From: Onchocerca volvulus
Taxonomy: Eukaryota > Nematoda > Chromadorea > Rhabditida > Onchocercidae
Reading direction: 5' to 3'
Length of the DNA stretch: 64,000 nt
NCBI GenBank assembly: GCA_000499405.2
Contig: HG738137.1
Span: forward strand, 8,693,609 to 8,757,608
The notes under the pieces are model-generated. The model worked only from the letters and a program-made list of their open reading frames with translations. It was not told the origin of the DNA and searched no databases. A program made the translations under genes and the position numbers. Below, in pieces: positions 13,301 to 25,538 of the stretch. Position 1 is the first letter of the stretch. Every line of letters begins with the position of its first letter.

Positions 13301-16300
13301 AAATTAGGTACCAATAGACACAGGTAGAATTCGGGTATGCCACATACACACATCGTACACCTATACATATGTTACAATTAAGTGTAGAGATGAAATGAGG
13401 GAGAAAGTTGTCATTACAATAATTACACGGCTAATTTGTATAATTAGTTTATTCTTATTATAATGTGGGGCGCTTGAACTTCTTCCATTTGAATAATTAA
13501 TCGTGTTTGTAGATTTTTCTACCTAAAAAATTAATTTTACTTATCGATCATTCTACCTGAACAATTAATAATGCTTATTGATCATTCTATCTAAACAATT
13601 AATTGAATCTATCGATTATTCTATCTGATCAATTAATTATGCTTCTATTCAATATGTATATTGTTCTGTAATCTTATGCTATATGATTTCACGTTTTTAC
13701 GTAACTTGTTGCATATTTGGTTATACACATATTAGCCTAAATTATCAATTTTCTTTAAATTATTTGTTTTAATTTATTTTCGATTAAAAGGTTACATTTT
13801 TTTTATATGCGATATAATCAAAGGAATTCTCTGCTAAATTTTAATTCACTTCCTATTGCAAATTATCATTATCACTATCATCATTATGATCACCGTAATT
13901 ATTACTGTCATCATCATTATCATCAAATTTCAATGATTATCTTTTTTTTTTGCTGAAGACATCAATCAAATTCGTTTTATCTAATCATCAAATCCGAAAA
14001 AAAATCAACGAATTTTGATCAGAAACAGCTGATGGCAATAATTTTGAAGTAGCAATAACACATATACCTATAACTTTTTTTTTTAAATAAAAAAAAAAAA
14101 CTTCAAAAAATTTAAAAAATCCTTCAATTTACGAAAATTTTGCAAAATATTTCGAAACAAATGAAAAATGTGACTTTTTAAAATTTTTGGAAAGAAAAAA
14201 AAGATAAGAGAATTTTTGTAAAACAAAAATAATTCATGACAAATGTTGCCGACATATGCGCATACACAGTTGATAATTAATTACTAGAACACATTATATC
14301 CCATCTTCGAATAAATTTTCTCTCTTTTTTCGATCGGTCGACAAAAATTAGAGAAGAAACATTAATTACGTAATTTGGAAAATTAAAGAAGTTGAAATCA
14401 ATTTTTGGCTAAAATTTAATGAATGAAATTCCATTCTTCTTCCTTTTCTTCTTGTCTTATACGAAAGTAATGAAAATTTCATAGCTCTTTTTTTGTAATC
14501 TTTATTCAAATTTAAATTTTTCAAATAAAATTTAAAAGTTCTAAAAAGTAAAAAAAAAAAATGAAAAACTGTTTAAATACTAGAGATCAAAAATTAATAT
14601 GAACATAACGATTATGATGTTACGTTGATGATAAAAATTAGTAATTAACAATGCAAATGTTAAAAAAAGTTGGGTTGACAAAATTAATATTAGTAAATCA
14701 TTGATTTTAATTTATATAATTTAAATTATAAGTAAATTTTAAGTGATGAGTTTCAAATATTATTAATACTGTGGTAATATTGGAAAAAAATAAAGCATAT
14801 AACTTCTGATTTATTTCATTATTTATTTCATTATTAATGAAATTTAACTAATTTTCGATAAATCATTTCGTCAAAAATTGAATCATAATTTACTTTTCAT
14901 TTCATAGCATTGCATAGTTTTATTCTAATAGTATTTAAAAAAAAGTGAAAAGAAACAAAAAGAAAAAATCGAAAATCATATAAATCGATTAAAACTCATA
15001 TAATAATTAAAATAATTAACAAAAAGAAAGTATCAGACAATAATAACAAATCGATGTCTTTTATAAAAAATCATTTTCTAAATATTTCAATGTTACCTAT
15101 TCTTCTTTTTACTTTAATGATTAATTACAATAATAATTCATTTATGAATAAATTATTTTAAAAGGAACTATTATATGATATGTATTAATCTTATTAATTT
15201 CAATTTTGCATGCAAAAAATATCGTAAAATAATAATTGTTTCATAGATAGAATTTATAGTAATTTGCAAAATTGTGAAATAAAAAGTAAAAATTAGAATA
15301 AAATATTACAATTTTTTAAAATTAATTTATGTGTACTAATGTCTGTTCATTCTTTCCCAATATTTTCATCTAATTATTGCAAGGTCAAAGGGTATGCAAT
15401 GCATTCTTCTATTCTTTTTTTGATTGGCTATTTCGGAGCATTATTTGATTTACATGTTATGATTGGCAAAAAAAGGCAAATTGCATCGAAATATATACTT
15501 TAAGAAGTAACGAAGCATGAAATTGGGCATAATATCCATTTTTCTTTGCAAAATTAAAATTAAAGGTCTTTGATTCATAAAAAAAAAGTCTTAATGAAAT
15601 CTTGCCATTCTAGAATTGAAATGTCACGAATTTTAATTTCAGGCAAAAGGCCTCAACTTTTCATCTATCGGAATTTCGGTGTTGTTTAAAAAAAATAGAA
15701 ATCTGATAATTTTTCAAGTAGGAGATCCATTACCTAAACATATATATTTATATATATATATATATATATGTTTATATATATATATATATATACATGTCAT
15801 TTTACCATAATCAACTTAATTTTCTATTTTAATAAAATAAATTTCTGACTTTCAATCTTTTCTTAAATTATATTGCCAAAAAAAAAGAAGAAAACAATAA
15901 GGAAAAAATGATTTTCTAAACTATTCCATAATTAATTAGGATCGAATGAAGTAAAACAGTGATATTTGCAATAGATGAATGTTCTAATAAATGATGATAT
16001 TTTGATAAAACAACAAAAACACAAAATAGATCAAATTTAATAAATATTTTCCGAAATTTTAGTATTTCTCACTTTTCTAAATGCTTCTTTTTTTAATATT
16101 TTTCTCCTTTAAACTAAAATTTTTTCCAATCATTTTCGTATTATTTCTTTTATAAAAAAAAAAAAAAGAACAAAATTCTTCGATAATTTTTGCTTATTTT
16201 GCATTTTGATTGTTGAACTAAAATCCAATTTTCTGACAAAATTTCAGGAAAAATTAACAAAAAAGTGTAAGACATTGATCAGTGACTTATTCTAATCAAG

Positions 16301-19300
16301 CATCTTATATAATTTATTCCAATCAAGTATTAATTACAATTTGATATCGCAAGAAAAATAAAGTTGGAAGTTTCACTTTTTGCAAAAAAATATTAAGTAA
16401 GAACAAAGCAATGCAAATATTCAATTGGCTAAATAAATCTTTTTTTTAAAATTCAGTTCAATAGATCTTGTGTAAAATTTATTTTAAATTTGGCAGCAAT
16501 TAAGTATAATAGTTCAAATAATAAACTATTGATTGAAATAATCACTTCTTTATATAAAATTAAATTTAAAAATGAATTTCTAGAAAAAAGAGGCAAAAAT
16601 TACCTGAAAACAATTTAACACAACCATTGGAAAGAAATGATGAAAATCAAATTCCACTAAAGGTAAAGCATTCGCTACCGTTGCAATAAGTGCTTCATCA
16701 TTTGAAATATTCATGTGGACCAAAATATCAATATTTTGACTGAAAATTAATTTATAAATTATGTTTAAAATTTGTAATTAAAATATCATAAGTTTATTTA
16801 ATCAATTTTCCAAAAAAAAAAGTAATTCGCACAAATTTATGTTTAGGAAAGAAAAATAATCACTGATAAATTTGCTAATTTATCGTTTAATCAAGCTAGT
16901 TATTTTAACAAATTTTTATATTTTTCATTAAGAATTTCTGTAAGATTTGATTAAATAAACAATAAAGATATTTAATAGAAGGATGAGGAAATTAACATGT
17001 CATGGAATAAAAGAAGCTAATTAGTTGATAAAATGGTCAGTTTACCCAGTAAGCTAAAAAATTTATCACTGATTTTTTTTTTTTTAAATTGATAAGGTAC
17101 ATAAATATCCCATCTCTAATTTATAAAATGACAAGCAAAATAAGTACCAAGCAAACAAACAATAGAATAAAATATAAATTAAATATATGTATAGATCAAA
17201 CTGACTGAAAAAAATAAAAATTCAAAATTTAGAATATCTCATTTTTTCTCAAACTTACTTAATTATTCGTAGAATTGCAAATTCTATAAATAATCCATCG
17301 ATTGAAACGGGAATTGGTAAAAATCGAGATAATTTATTAGTAAATTGTTTTCTTTTTTGCCGATATTCTTCAGCTTCTTCAACAATCTTTAAAAAATCCG
17401 ATGCCCTAAAATGAACAAAGTCAAAATTATCTTAATTTATAATTCATTCCGCAAAAAAAACTCATATTTCAGTATCGTATTAATTTTGTTTTATAATCAT
17501 TGAGAGATTGTTAATTATCCTTCTAATTATTTTAATTTATTATGTACTTTCGATTTATTTATTTAATTTTTTTAGTGACAAACTATTTTAAATATGTTTT
17601 TAGCATAATAAATATGAGAAATTTAGAATTCGTTGAAAAAAAAGTGATTTCTTCGAAAATAGTTTGTCTGAATAAAATTTTCTAAAATAAATCGAAATCA
17701 AAATATCTTTGCTCATTTCAAGACAATTTATTCCGTATTTTTATAGGTTATCTTATTTCTTATAAAAAGTATCTTATTTCACGATAATCTGTAATCATAC
17801 TTTAAACATACTTACATACCTTAAATCTATCTTTTTCGCCTTAATTTCATTCACTGAAAACCAATCAGCGCCCAATGATTCATTATCAGCGATTACTTTA
17901 CGTTCGCCACCTTTAAATGTCAAAAGATGAAACGAATTTTTCAACAATTACTTTTAATCAAATATTACGAAGTCTTCGGAAAAAAAAAGGAAATACTAAA
18001 AAAATTTTGCAAAAAGAAAAAATTAAATTTAGCAAAAATTTTCCAAAATAAATCGAAAAAGATGGAAATTAAATTGTTAATTATCCCATTTAATCCTTTC
18101 GATAATTTTTGTTGACAATTTGTTAGCATTATAATGCAACATTTTAGTAATTTTATCTACATTTGAAGGAATTCTGACTTTCAAATCGATTGTCTAACTT
18201 TAGGGAAAGACTAATCGAACAATCTAGTAGTTGGTTCCCTCTGAAATTTCTATTAGGATAGCTGGAGTACGTAATGAAGCTGTTATATTCGGTAAAGCGA
18301 CTGACTGGAGGAGTTGAGGGACGAAACGTTTTCAATCTGTCCTCAAATTTTCAATGAGTATGACGTCTTGTTTGTTTGAATGAAGCATAGACATTGAATG
18401 TGTGTTCTACGTAGACCATTTTTGATAAACAGAAGTGGCACGCTATGGGATAAACAGGTTTTAAGTTAAAGTATAAGTCTTTCGCTCAAGCACAATCCAC
18501 TTTTAGAATTAGTTGATTCATTTTATGATATTATTATTCTTTCTATATGATAATATTATATGATATTATTCTTTAAGTAAAATTAGATGAAATGTGGAAA
18601 TTTTTTTCTTTTTTTTTTTTTTTGAAAAATTATTCTCAAAACTAAGAACAATAACCTAATTGAGATTTAACTAACCGATAATATTGCAATAGAATGAAAA
18701 TCGATACCATCCAGAACCTTGAACCTGTACATTTAGCAATTCTTCTGGCTCACATTTATAACCTGTTTCCTCGAATACTTCTCGAATTACGCCTTCCTAA
18801 AAATAATTATGCAAATTATTCTTTAAAATAGAATTTATAGCAAATTTTGCGAAATAACTCAATTCTGAAATTTTGATTATTTACGAAAGAAATAAATTAA
18901 AAATTTTGAAGGAGATAATTATTTAAATTGATCAAAACTAGTCCAAAATTATTCGAAAATTTTATTAAAAAATTTATTCTTCTAAAAAAGAAAATGTTTT
19001 TAAAAGACAAATATGTCTAGATCCTATTATTCATTCCGTTAAAAATTAAATTGAAATGTTTTGAAATTTAATTTCCCAATAACATTGAAAATTTCGGTGA
19101 ATATCATTGTTGTAAAAACTGATTTTATAAGAAAATTTCATACAAAAATAAATCTAAAAAAAAATTCAATTTTTTTTAATCAATTAATTGTTCAAAATTT
19201 AATATTCATATCGTAATTTTTAAAAATACGTTAAACAGTAACTAATATTGTTTCACCCGCTTCAACACGTCCAGCTGGAATATACCATCTGAAATAATCA

Positions 19301-20662
19301 GCTTGAAATTTATGGAAAAATTATCACAAAATTTCAAAAATATCGTTAAGATCGAAAAATTTTCAAATATCATTGAGATTACTCGGTCTTCCCGATAGTA
19401 TTCTGAAAATTATTCTGAGCTCCGAATATAAGTTAATCTATTTTGGTATCTATCCTGAACCTATTTCTGTCACATATATAAGCATCATCTTCTCGAGAAC
19501 CAGTTATAAATTTTCTCAAGGATCAGTTAAATGAATCGCGTATAAATAACTATTTTTGATAGATCTGATTTTCTACTTTTTTTTAATTTCTAAACTTCGA
19601 AATTTTAAATATTAGCTACAACTCTTTGAATTTCCTTTCTTGTTATTAAATTTCAATTTTTTAATTCCAAACTAGAAAAAATTGTCTTTATGAGCTTTTA
19701 TCTTATATAATAATTATTCCTAAACAAACTATGTGTAATTGCAAACAATCCGAACTTTCCCAAACATCGCCGTTTCGCTTCTTGCGTAAGTAGCAACTCC
19801 AAATTACCATCATGACGTTCACGGAAAATTACGCCAACCGTAACATATGCTATATTTACACCACAACGAATTTTTCCGCATCCTAAAATTTTTTTTTCAA
19901 AATTAATTATTCAGATTTTCGGGCCAAATATTCGTTTAATAGCAATTAAAATTAATGCATGAAGTCAAAAATATAGATGAAATGAACAACATTTCATTGC
20001 AAAATTCAAAATTTATGATTTTTTTTCACAGAAATAAAGCTACAAATTATTGCAAACGAATTGTTTTCCAAAATTAAATTTCTGATAACTTTGCAATTTT
20101 TATTTAAAGAAAAAAAAAATACTCCCAAAAGGCAGAAAAAATTCCCTAACCTATTTTAAGAAACTAATTATTTAGGAATTAAGGCATTTATTTTTGTACT
20201 TTATCCATGAAAAGATTTAATTATATATTCGTGCCTAAAATTATCACCATTTAAATAAATTATTAAATAAAAAGTCTTTGATCTATTCGCAGTAAAAAAT
20301 TTGATTTTTTTTCCAAACTTTCTCAAACAAATTATATAATTAAAAAATATTATTTATGTAAACGAACTAAGCTTTAATTCTCGAAGTAATTCCGCAATTA
20401 TTTTTTTATATAATTCAAAAACCTAGAAAAAAATGTTGAATCCTCTTTTTTTTTTCAAATTTCATTTTTGGTTTTCGTTATATTTTTCACATAATTGCTT
20501 CTATTAAATTAATTTATCATTTTTTTGCAAAAAACTAAGAAGAAAAATAAAGTGTTTACTTCCAAGTTGCATATCGATTGATTGCCTAGCAACATTTTCA
20601 TCATCATCGGTTGCATTTGTGCTACCAATTTCATCATATTTATCAGCAACATCTTCTGACAT
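7308..20662 (-). CDS. ndx-1: Nudix hydrolase, NUDT18/NDX-1-like (8 coding exons, 341 aa)
   Basis: Exons, in transcript order: 20662-20560, 19882-19756, 19288-19243, 18796-18676, 17910-17820, 17405-17259, 16739-16604 and 7562-7308. All junctions are GT..AG and every phase matches. The Nudix box is complete at residues 83-105: G83, E89, R97-E98, E101-E102 and G104, preceded by WYIPAG, so the metal-binding glutamates are present. The family hydrolyses nucleoside diphosphates linked to another group; human NUDT18 acts on oxidised guanine nucleoside diphosphates. That activity is inferred here, not seen. The length (341 aa) fits the family (human about 323). The C-terminal third has the NUDT18-type region, and the last exon carries a match to its HGI/DGI...N-L segment. 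The ATG lies 2 nt after a TTTTAG acceptor (20665), which suggests spliced-leader trans-splicing. Intron 7 spans 9 kb. The last exon could instead splice at a GTAAGC near 7379, but reading through to the TGA gives a plausible end. The orthology is recalled, not searched. Confidence 0.88.
7748..8150. mobile_element. Fold-back / MITE-like element in the last intron of the Nudix gene
   Basis: About 80 bp at 7750-7830 matches the reverse complement of about 8065-8145. The shared core is ATATAAC[G/A]AATTACACAAT[C/A]AGAAAAA[G]CAAG, continuing into TTT[T/G]ATAAAAAA on the inner side. The arms enclose about 240 bp without a transposase. It sits 190 bp upstream of the terminal exon. No target-site duplication was made out, and the superfamily is unknown. 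Confidence 0.65.
11505..11668 (+). repeat. Dispersed repeat family 2, copy a
   Basis: This copy includes GCGCCTATTTGAATGCAA, then a TTTCAAGTCAATCGATGAAGAA segment and ending with AACGAACATTTACATTTTTAT. The same order of words recurs at 11806-11930 and, inverted, near 51505-51880. Confidence 0.7.
11806..11930 (+). repeat. Dispersed repeat family 2, copy b
   Basis: Same orientation as copy a, about 255-285 bp downstream: CGTGCCTATTCGAATGCAAC, TTTCAAATCAATCAGTGAAG and ACGAACATTTACATTTTTAT, with scattered substitutions. Confidence 0.7.
13517..13646. repeat. 34-bp minisatellite, about 3.8 units
   Basis: Units start at 13517, 13551, 13585 and 13619, of the form TTCTACCTGAACAATTAAT..TTATCGATCA, with a few changes per unit. 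Confidence 0.85.
15739..15794. repeat. (TA)n microsatellite
   Basis: Interrupted TA dinucleotide run inside Nudix intron 7. A second such run lies at 31876-31904 and another at 34718-34742. Confidence 0.9.
18165..18430 (+). repeat. Dispersed repeat family 1, copy a (Nudix intron 4)
   Basis: About 265 bp matching 51905-52185 in the same orientation. Shared words include ATTCTGA..CAAATCGATT, AAGCTGTTATATTCGGTAAAGCGA, TTTCAATGAGTATGACGTC, GACATTGAATGTGTG and ACCATTTTTG. A 60-codon open frame on minus (18335-18153) is part of the repeat and not recognised. Confidence 0.75.
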
Positions 20663-20675
20663 TTCTAAAATTTGA
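20663..20675 (-). promoter_or_regulatory. Candidate spliced-leader acceptor for the Nudix gene
   Basis: On the minus strand, AAATTTTAG ends at 20665, leaving two bases before the ATG at 20662. A normal 5' UTR is unlikely to be that short, so trans-splicing of a leader RNA, as in nematodes, is the simplest reading. An upstream non-coding exon would look the same. Confidence 0.55.
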
Positions 20676-22312
20676 AAAAAATGAAAAATAAAATTTTTTG
20701 AATTTTACAAATTACTCGATAGTTGAAAGAACGCTTTTAAAATTACGATTTTTAAACAACAACATTTCAATTAGTAATTAAATGTTATTAAATAACAAAT
20801 AACATGTTGCAATTAATAATTAAAACTGTTCCGAAAAACATAAATAACATAACTTCCGGTTTTCAACCCACTTATTATCAGAGAAATTGCAATTAGTAAT
20901 TGATACTTTTTTCGGAAAATATAAATAACTTCCAGTTTTCAGCCTATTTACTTATTATCAGAGAAATATTTATTTACATTTGTTTCAGATTAGCACCATT
21001 TCAAAAAGGAAGATGTCAAATACGATATATTTCATATTTTGGCATGAACGAAAAATTAGAAGTCTTTTAAGATTTTAATAGAATGAAAAATCAATATATT
21101 AAATTAAAATATTTGCTGAAAAAATTTTCTTTTAATCAAATATATACTTCCGTTTTCGAATTTTAACAAAATCGAGTTCTTTATTTTTGAAATAAAAGGA
21201 AATTTCCGAATGAAATAAATTGAAAAATCGTTTTGCTGAAATTTGAAATATATTTCTCGAGCAAAATTTTATTGAATTGAGAAAAAAAAGAAAATTAATA
21301 TTAATAAAACTAAATACTTCTACCAAATTTTTTTTCAAACACTTTCAATTTGTTATGTTTCAAGAATTTCCATTTGTTTATTAAAAAAAGTTCCTTTTTT
21401 TTTTCATTTATTTCTTTGAAAATTTCAATTACAAATATTAATAATTGATTTTCATTTAAACATATCATCATCAATGATTAATCAGGAAGAACTATTTGTG
21501 TTATATGAATTATAATAATTTTTTTTTGCTAATAAAAAAAAAATTCCATGAGGAAAATTTAGAGAATATTACAAAAAATTTAATAAATCATCTCTGAATC
21601 AATGCATATCATGAAAATCGATCTAAATTCGAATATTATTCATAACGAAAGATTTGTTAGCGTTTCATTTAAATTCTATAAATTGCTAAATGTATTAAAT
21701 ATTCGATAAATTGTTAAATTGTTAAATATTTTATAAATTGTTAAATTGTTAAATGCATTAAATATTCTATAAATTGTTAAATGTTTTCCATAAAAATGCT
21801 TTTTATGTTCAGTCATTTCCACTTTATCGAATTTAAGTTGAAAAATGACATTAGCAATACTCTATGATGAACTTAACAAAAAATATTTTACATATTTTTG
21901 ACTCAATCTCCAATTTACTTTGATTATTTGGCTTTAATAATGTTCTTGGCTCATTTATAATAATATTATTGGCTAATTTCATAAAAGTCAGAAAATTTCA
22001 CATTCCATCAAAGAGAAAAATAGGACATTTCTACACAATTATTAATGTAAATAAATGAGAGAAATCAAATAATATAAAAAAGATTCCAGCAATGATTATC
22101 TAATCTCTAACCTTCCAACCTTTCACTATTTCAAAAATAAAAATAAATACCTAAATCAAAAAAAGACTTATCGTAATTTTTGCATAATTAAAAAAAATTT
22201 CATAACTATGTCAAGTAAAATATTTATTGCCCTAATTTCAATTAGAAGAATTGGAAATGAGCTAAAAAATTATGCAAATATTTTCGCAAAATTTATCGTT
22301 TGAAATAATCAG

Positions 22313-22598
22313 CTAGATAAAAATATTGAAAGATGACGTAAATTCGGAAAAAGTGGAAAGATTAAATATATGATAATCGCTCTCTGATACTCGACAATTT
22401 ATATAATTCATGTGAAAGTTAATAAATCTTTCATGCGAATGATATACGAATTTTACCCACAATTTTCCGTCGGTATTTAGCCATTTTATCCTGAACCCTT
22501 CGAGACTTCCAGAAGTGAGATCTTCTTCCAATAACGAAATGATTGACTGTTGCAGTTTTGCGATTTCACGTAATCGCAAAACTTAATAATCTTTCCAT
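22313..22598 (-). pseudogene. Short protein-like open frame, apparently frameshifted; unrecognised
   Basis: Between the Nudix and coiled-coil genes, an 89-codon minus-strand frame (22579-22313) has no ATG. It contains protein-like, non-simple sequence (LREIAKLQQSIISLLEEDL, EGFRIKWLNTDGKLWVKF). An ATG at 22598 begins MERLLS but is out of frame by one base; the offset falls in a run of four T. It could be a sequencing or true one-base indel in a gene of about 94 codons, an exon using an AAG acceptor just before it, or a decayed gene. I do not recognise the family. Confidence 0.3.
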
Positions 22599-23139
22599 TA
22601 TGAATATAATCAAAATTAAAACGAAAAGCAAAAAACAAGGCAGTAATCAATTCAAGAAAAGAAAAAAAGGGAAAAAAAGAAAAGTCTGGTTAAACTATTG
22701 GGATTTTAAAAATTGAACTGAAGCAGATATTTGAAAAATGAACATTTTAGAAAAAAAAAAAATCTGTGCTTTTCCTTTCATTTTCGAAATTTTTTTTTTT
22801 TTTTTTTTACAAATACTTTTATCCTATCTTTTTCAAAATTTCCAATAAATGTTGTAGTTTTATCATCAGATGATTAACACTTAACCATTTAGGTAAAAAT
22901 TTAACTATATGAATTCAAATTACTCAATAAAATCGTATAAATTATATTTGTTTTAATCAATGAAAGAAATTTTAAATCCTCATAATCATACTAAAGCAAA
23001 AGGATTTTATACTGCTTAGATAATGTAATTTAGCATAAATTTCTCTCGGCAAAGTTTACTAAATTTTGGAAGAGAGCAATATTTTTGACAATATTACAAA
23101 TTTATTTGTGTCAAAATTTATCCAATTGTAAAATAAAAG

Positions 23140-23167
23140 TTGAAAATGACCAATTGGTCATTTTCAA
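23140..23167. repeat. Perfect 28-bp palindrome
   Basis: The half-site TTGAAAATGACCAA is followed directly by its exact reverse complement, with no loop. It lies about 1.2 kb downstream of the coiled-coil gene. It could be a dimer-binding site or cruciform; no function is shown. Confidence 0.85.
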
Positions 23168-24329
23168 AAATTATCATAAATTCAGTATAATTAAGTGAAA
23201 CTGCACAATAAAATGGCATAAAATAATTGAGCAGTTTAAAAAAAAAAAATAGAAAAAAAGTATATTTCCAAAAAATAACATACAAATATTAATTTACTTT
23301 ATCCAGTTTGTCCAAAATTATATTCTTGACTAAGATAGAAAGAAATGAGCAATTAAATTTGATGTGAAAGTATTTAGAAATGAAAGATTTGAAGAAAGTT
23401 TTATCATTCTACCCAAATTTGAATGATAATTAAGCATTTTCCGGTTAATTTCCTCTCATTGATTTAATATCTCAAACAATGATTGATTTCCTTTTAAAGA
23501 AATCTATTATTTCATTTCCAAGAATATTAATGAATTTAATCCTAGAAATGAAATAAACACGTCTTCAAAATATTAATAACTGAATACAATGAAGATATGA
23601 ATACAATTGAATATGATGAATATAACGAATATAATTATGAATATAATCTTCTTTTATATGATTTTAATCAAATTCCATTATTCATTTAATTTCTATTCAA
23701 AATTTCGTCTCTTTAATTATTCAATTCTTATGACAATCATGTGACTTTTAAGCATTTTTATAATTTTTCTGACTTTTCTGACTCAAACGAGTAATAAATG
23801 AAATTAAATAATGAGTTAATGAAATGTAAATTGATACTGAAAGCTTTAAATCGAAACTTATGTTTGTAATTCCAAACTCTTCTTTTTTCTTATCCTTTAA
23901 AACCAAATATAATTAAAAAAAGAAAAAACATATCAAACGTAAAATCAAAATAATGTAATATCAAATGCGACATGCAAATTTGGAAAAGGGTAATTTTTCA
24001 CTTATTTCAGCACTAACAATACAAACGATTCATTCATTTTGTTGAATAAAAAAGAAAAAAATGCCGGAAATTTTTAAAAACTTCATGAAAAGAATTTTTT
24101 AATGAATCATTTTCAGATATTTCTAAGCAAAGAAAAACATTCATATCCATATGTATATTGCTTTTTTTTTTTTTTGTTATTTGAAAATGGAAAGGAAAAA
24201 ATGAAAATTTTAATATATATTTTAACATATTTATATCTTCGAAAAATTTAATCTTTCGAAATTATTTTATAACAAAAATAGTCGTATAATTTTCGATAGG
24301 AAATACATAAATTATAATCAAATCTTGAT

Positions 24330-25491
24330 TTATTCCTTGGAAGAATCACTGATAATAGGAAAAGTTGAAAAGTCAGGTATTAATTTGGCACCTTCTTGTA
24401 ACAATGATAAATTCCACTCAACACGTGCCAAATTTTCGCCAGCTTGACGAAAAGTTGAAGAAATAGCCTGAAAGTGAGCCTTTGATCATATTTGATAAAA
24501 ACAATTTATGTTAACAATAATCTCCAATAATCAATTTATAATAAAAGCACTCATTTTAAGAATGATAACTTTCGAATGATAATGATTTTTTGCATCTCAA
24601 TCATTTCAATAACGATCACTTCATTTTTGCTACCAATAAATTATCAATTTTTTGCTGTTATAAGTTAAAAATTATTCTTTCAATTATTTGTTACCGTAAT
24701 AATAATTTGAATTACGATATATTATCGTTACCGTAATGAACATAGCATAGCACTAATGAAACAATTTGAACTACGATATATTATCGTTAATTTGAACTAT
24801 GATATATCATTGCTATTATAATAACAACAGAATATTTATAAACAAACAACTCATAGACATTGCAATATTTAGCATTAAAATGTAAATAACATAATTTAAC
24901 GAGAATTTTCTTTTTGGAGACTTTAAGGAAAGATGTTATGGGATGAATTGGAATTTCTATAATAAACAATCCGAAAGCATAACAAGAAGTATAGAGAGAA
25001 TGTAGCATTTTTTAGTCCAATATTACATCTAAAAATGCTGCCAAACATCCACTTTTTCTTCATTGCCCTCATTTCCTGTTTTCATCTCTCTTTTCCCTTG
25101 AATAATTCAATAAGTCTCGAAATGAGGAAAAAACAATCAAACATTGAGAAATGTCGAAAAAAAGGAATATATCATTGATAGAATTTTAAGAAATCTCGAA
25201 CAAAAGAAATACATTTCAAAGATCGCATATTGGGAAATCTCGGAAGAAAAAAAAAAAAAAACATGAATATTTAAGAAATTTTGAAAGGAAGGAAGGAATA
25301 CAATAAAATCGAACCTTGGGAAATTTCGAAACGAAGGAATGCATCAAACTTTGAGAAATGCTCAAGAGAAGAAATATATCTATCAAGATCGAGCATTAAA
25401 AACTCACGAAGCGAAGAAATACATTAAAATCGAATTTTGAGAAATCTCGAACAGATGGAATATATTAAAATCGAACAATATCTTATCAGAA

Positions 25492-25538
<47 letters not shown>

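Larger units (their letters stand above)
7563..16603 (-). other. Nudix intron 7 (9.0 kb)
   Basis: This intron links exon 7 to the terminal exon, and phase 0 on both sides supports it. It contains the fold-back element, the family-2 repeats at 11505-11930, a 34-bp minisatellite at 13517, a TA microsatellite at 15739 and many T/A runs. No conserved extra exon was recognised. Confidence 0.6.
20676..24329. other. Intergenic region between Nudix and coiled-coil genes
   Basis: Contains the frameshifted open frame at 22313-22598, TTAAATTG-type tandem words at 21680-21790, the 28-bp palindrome at 23140 and simple A/T runs. No other gene is seen. Confidence 0.55.
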
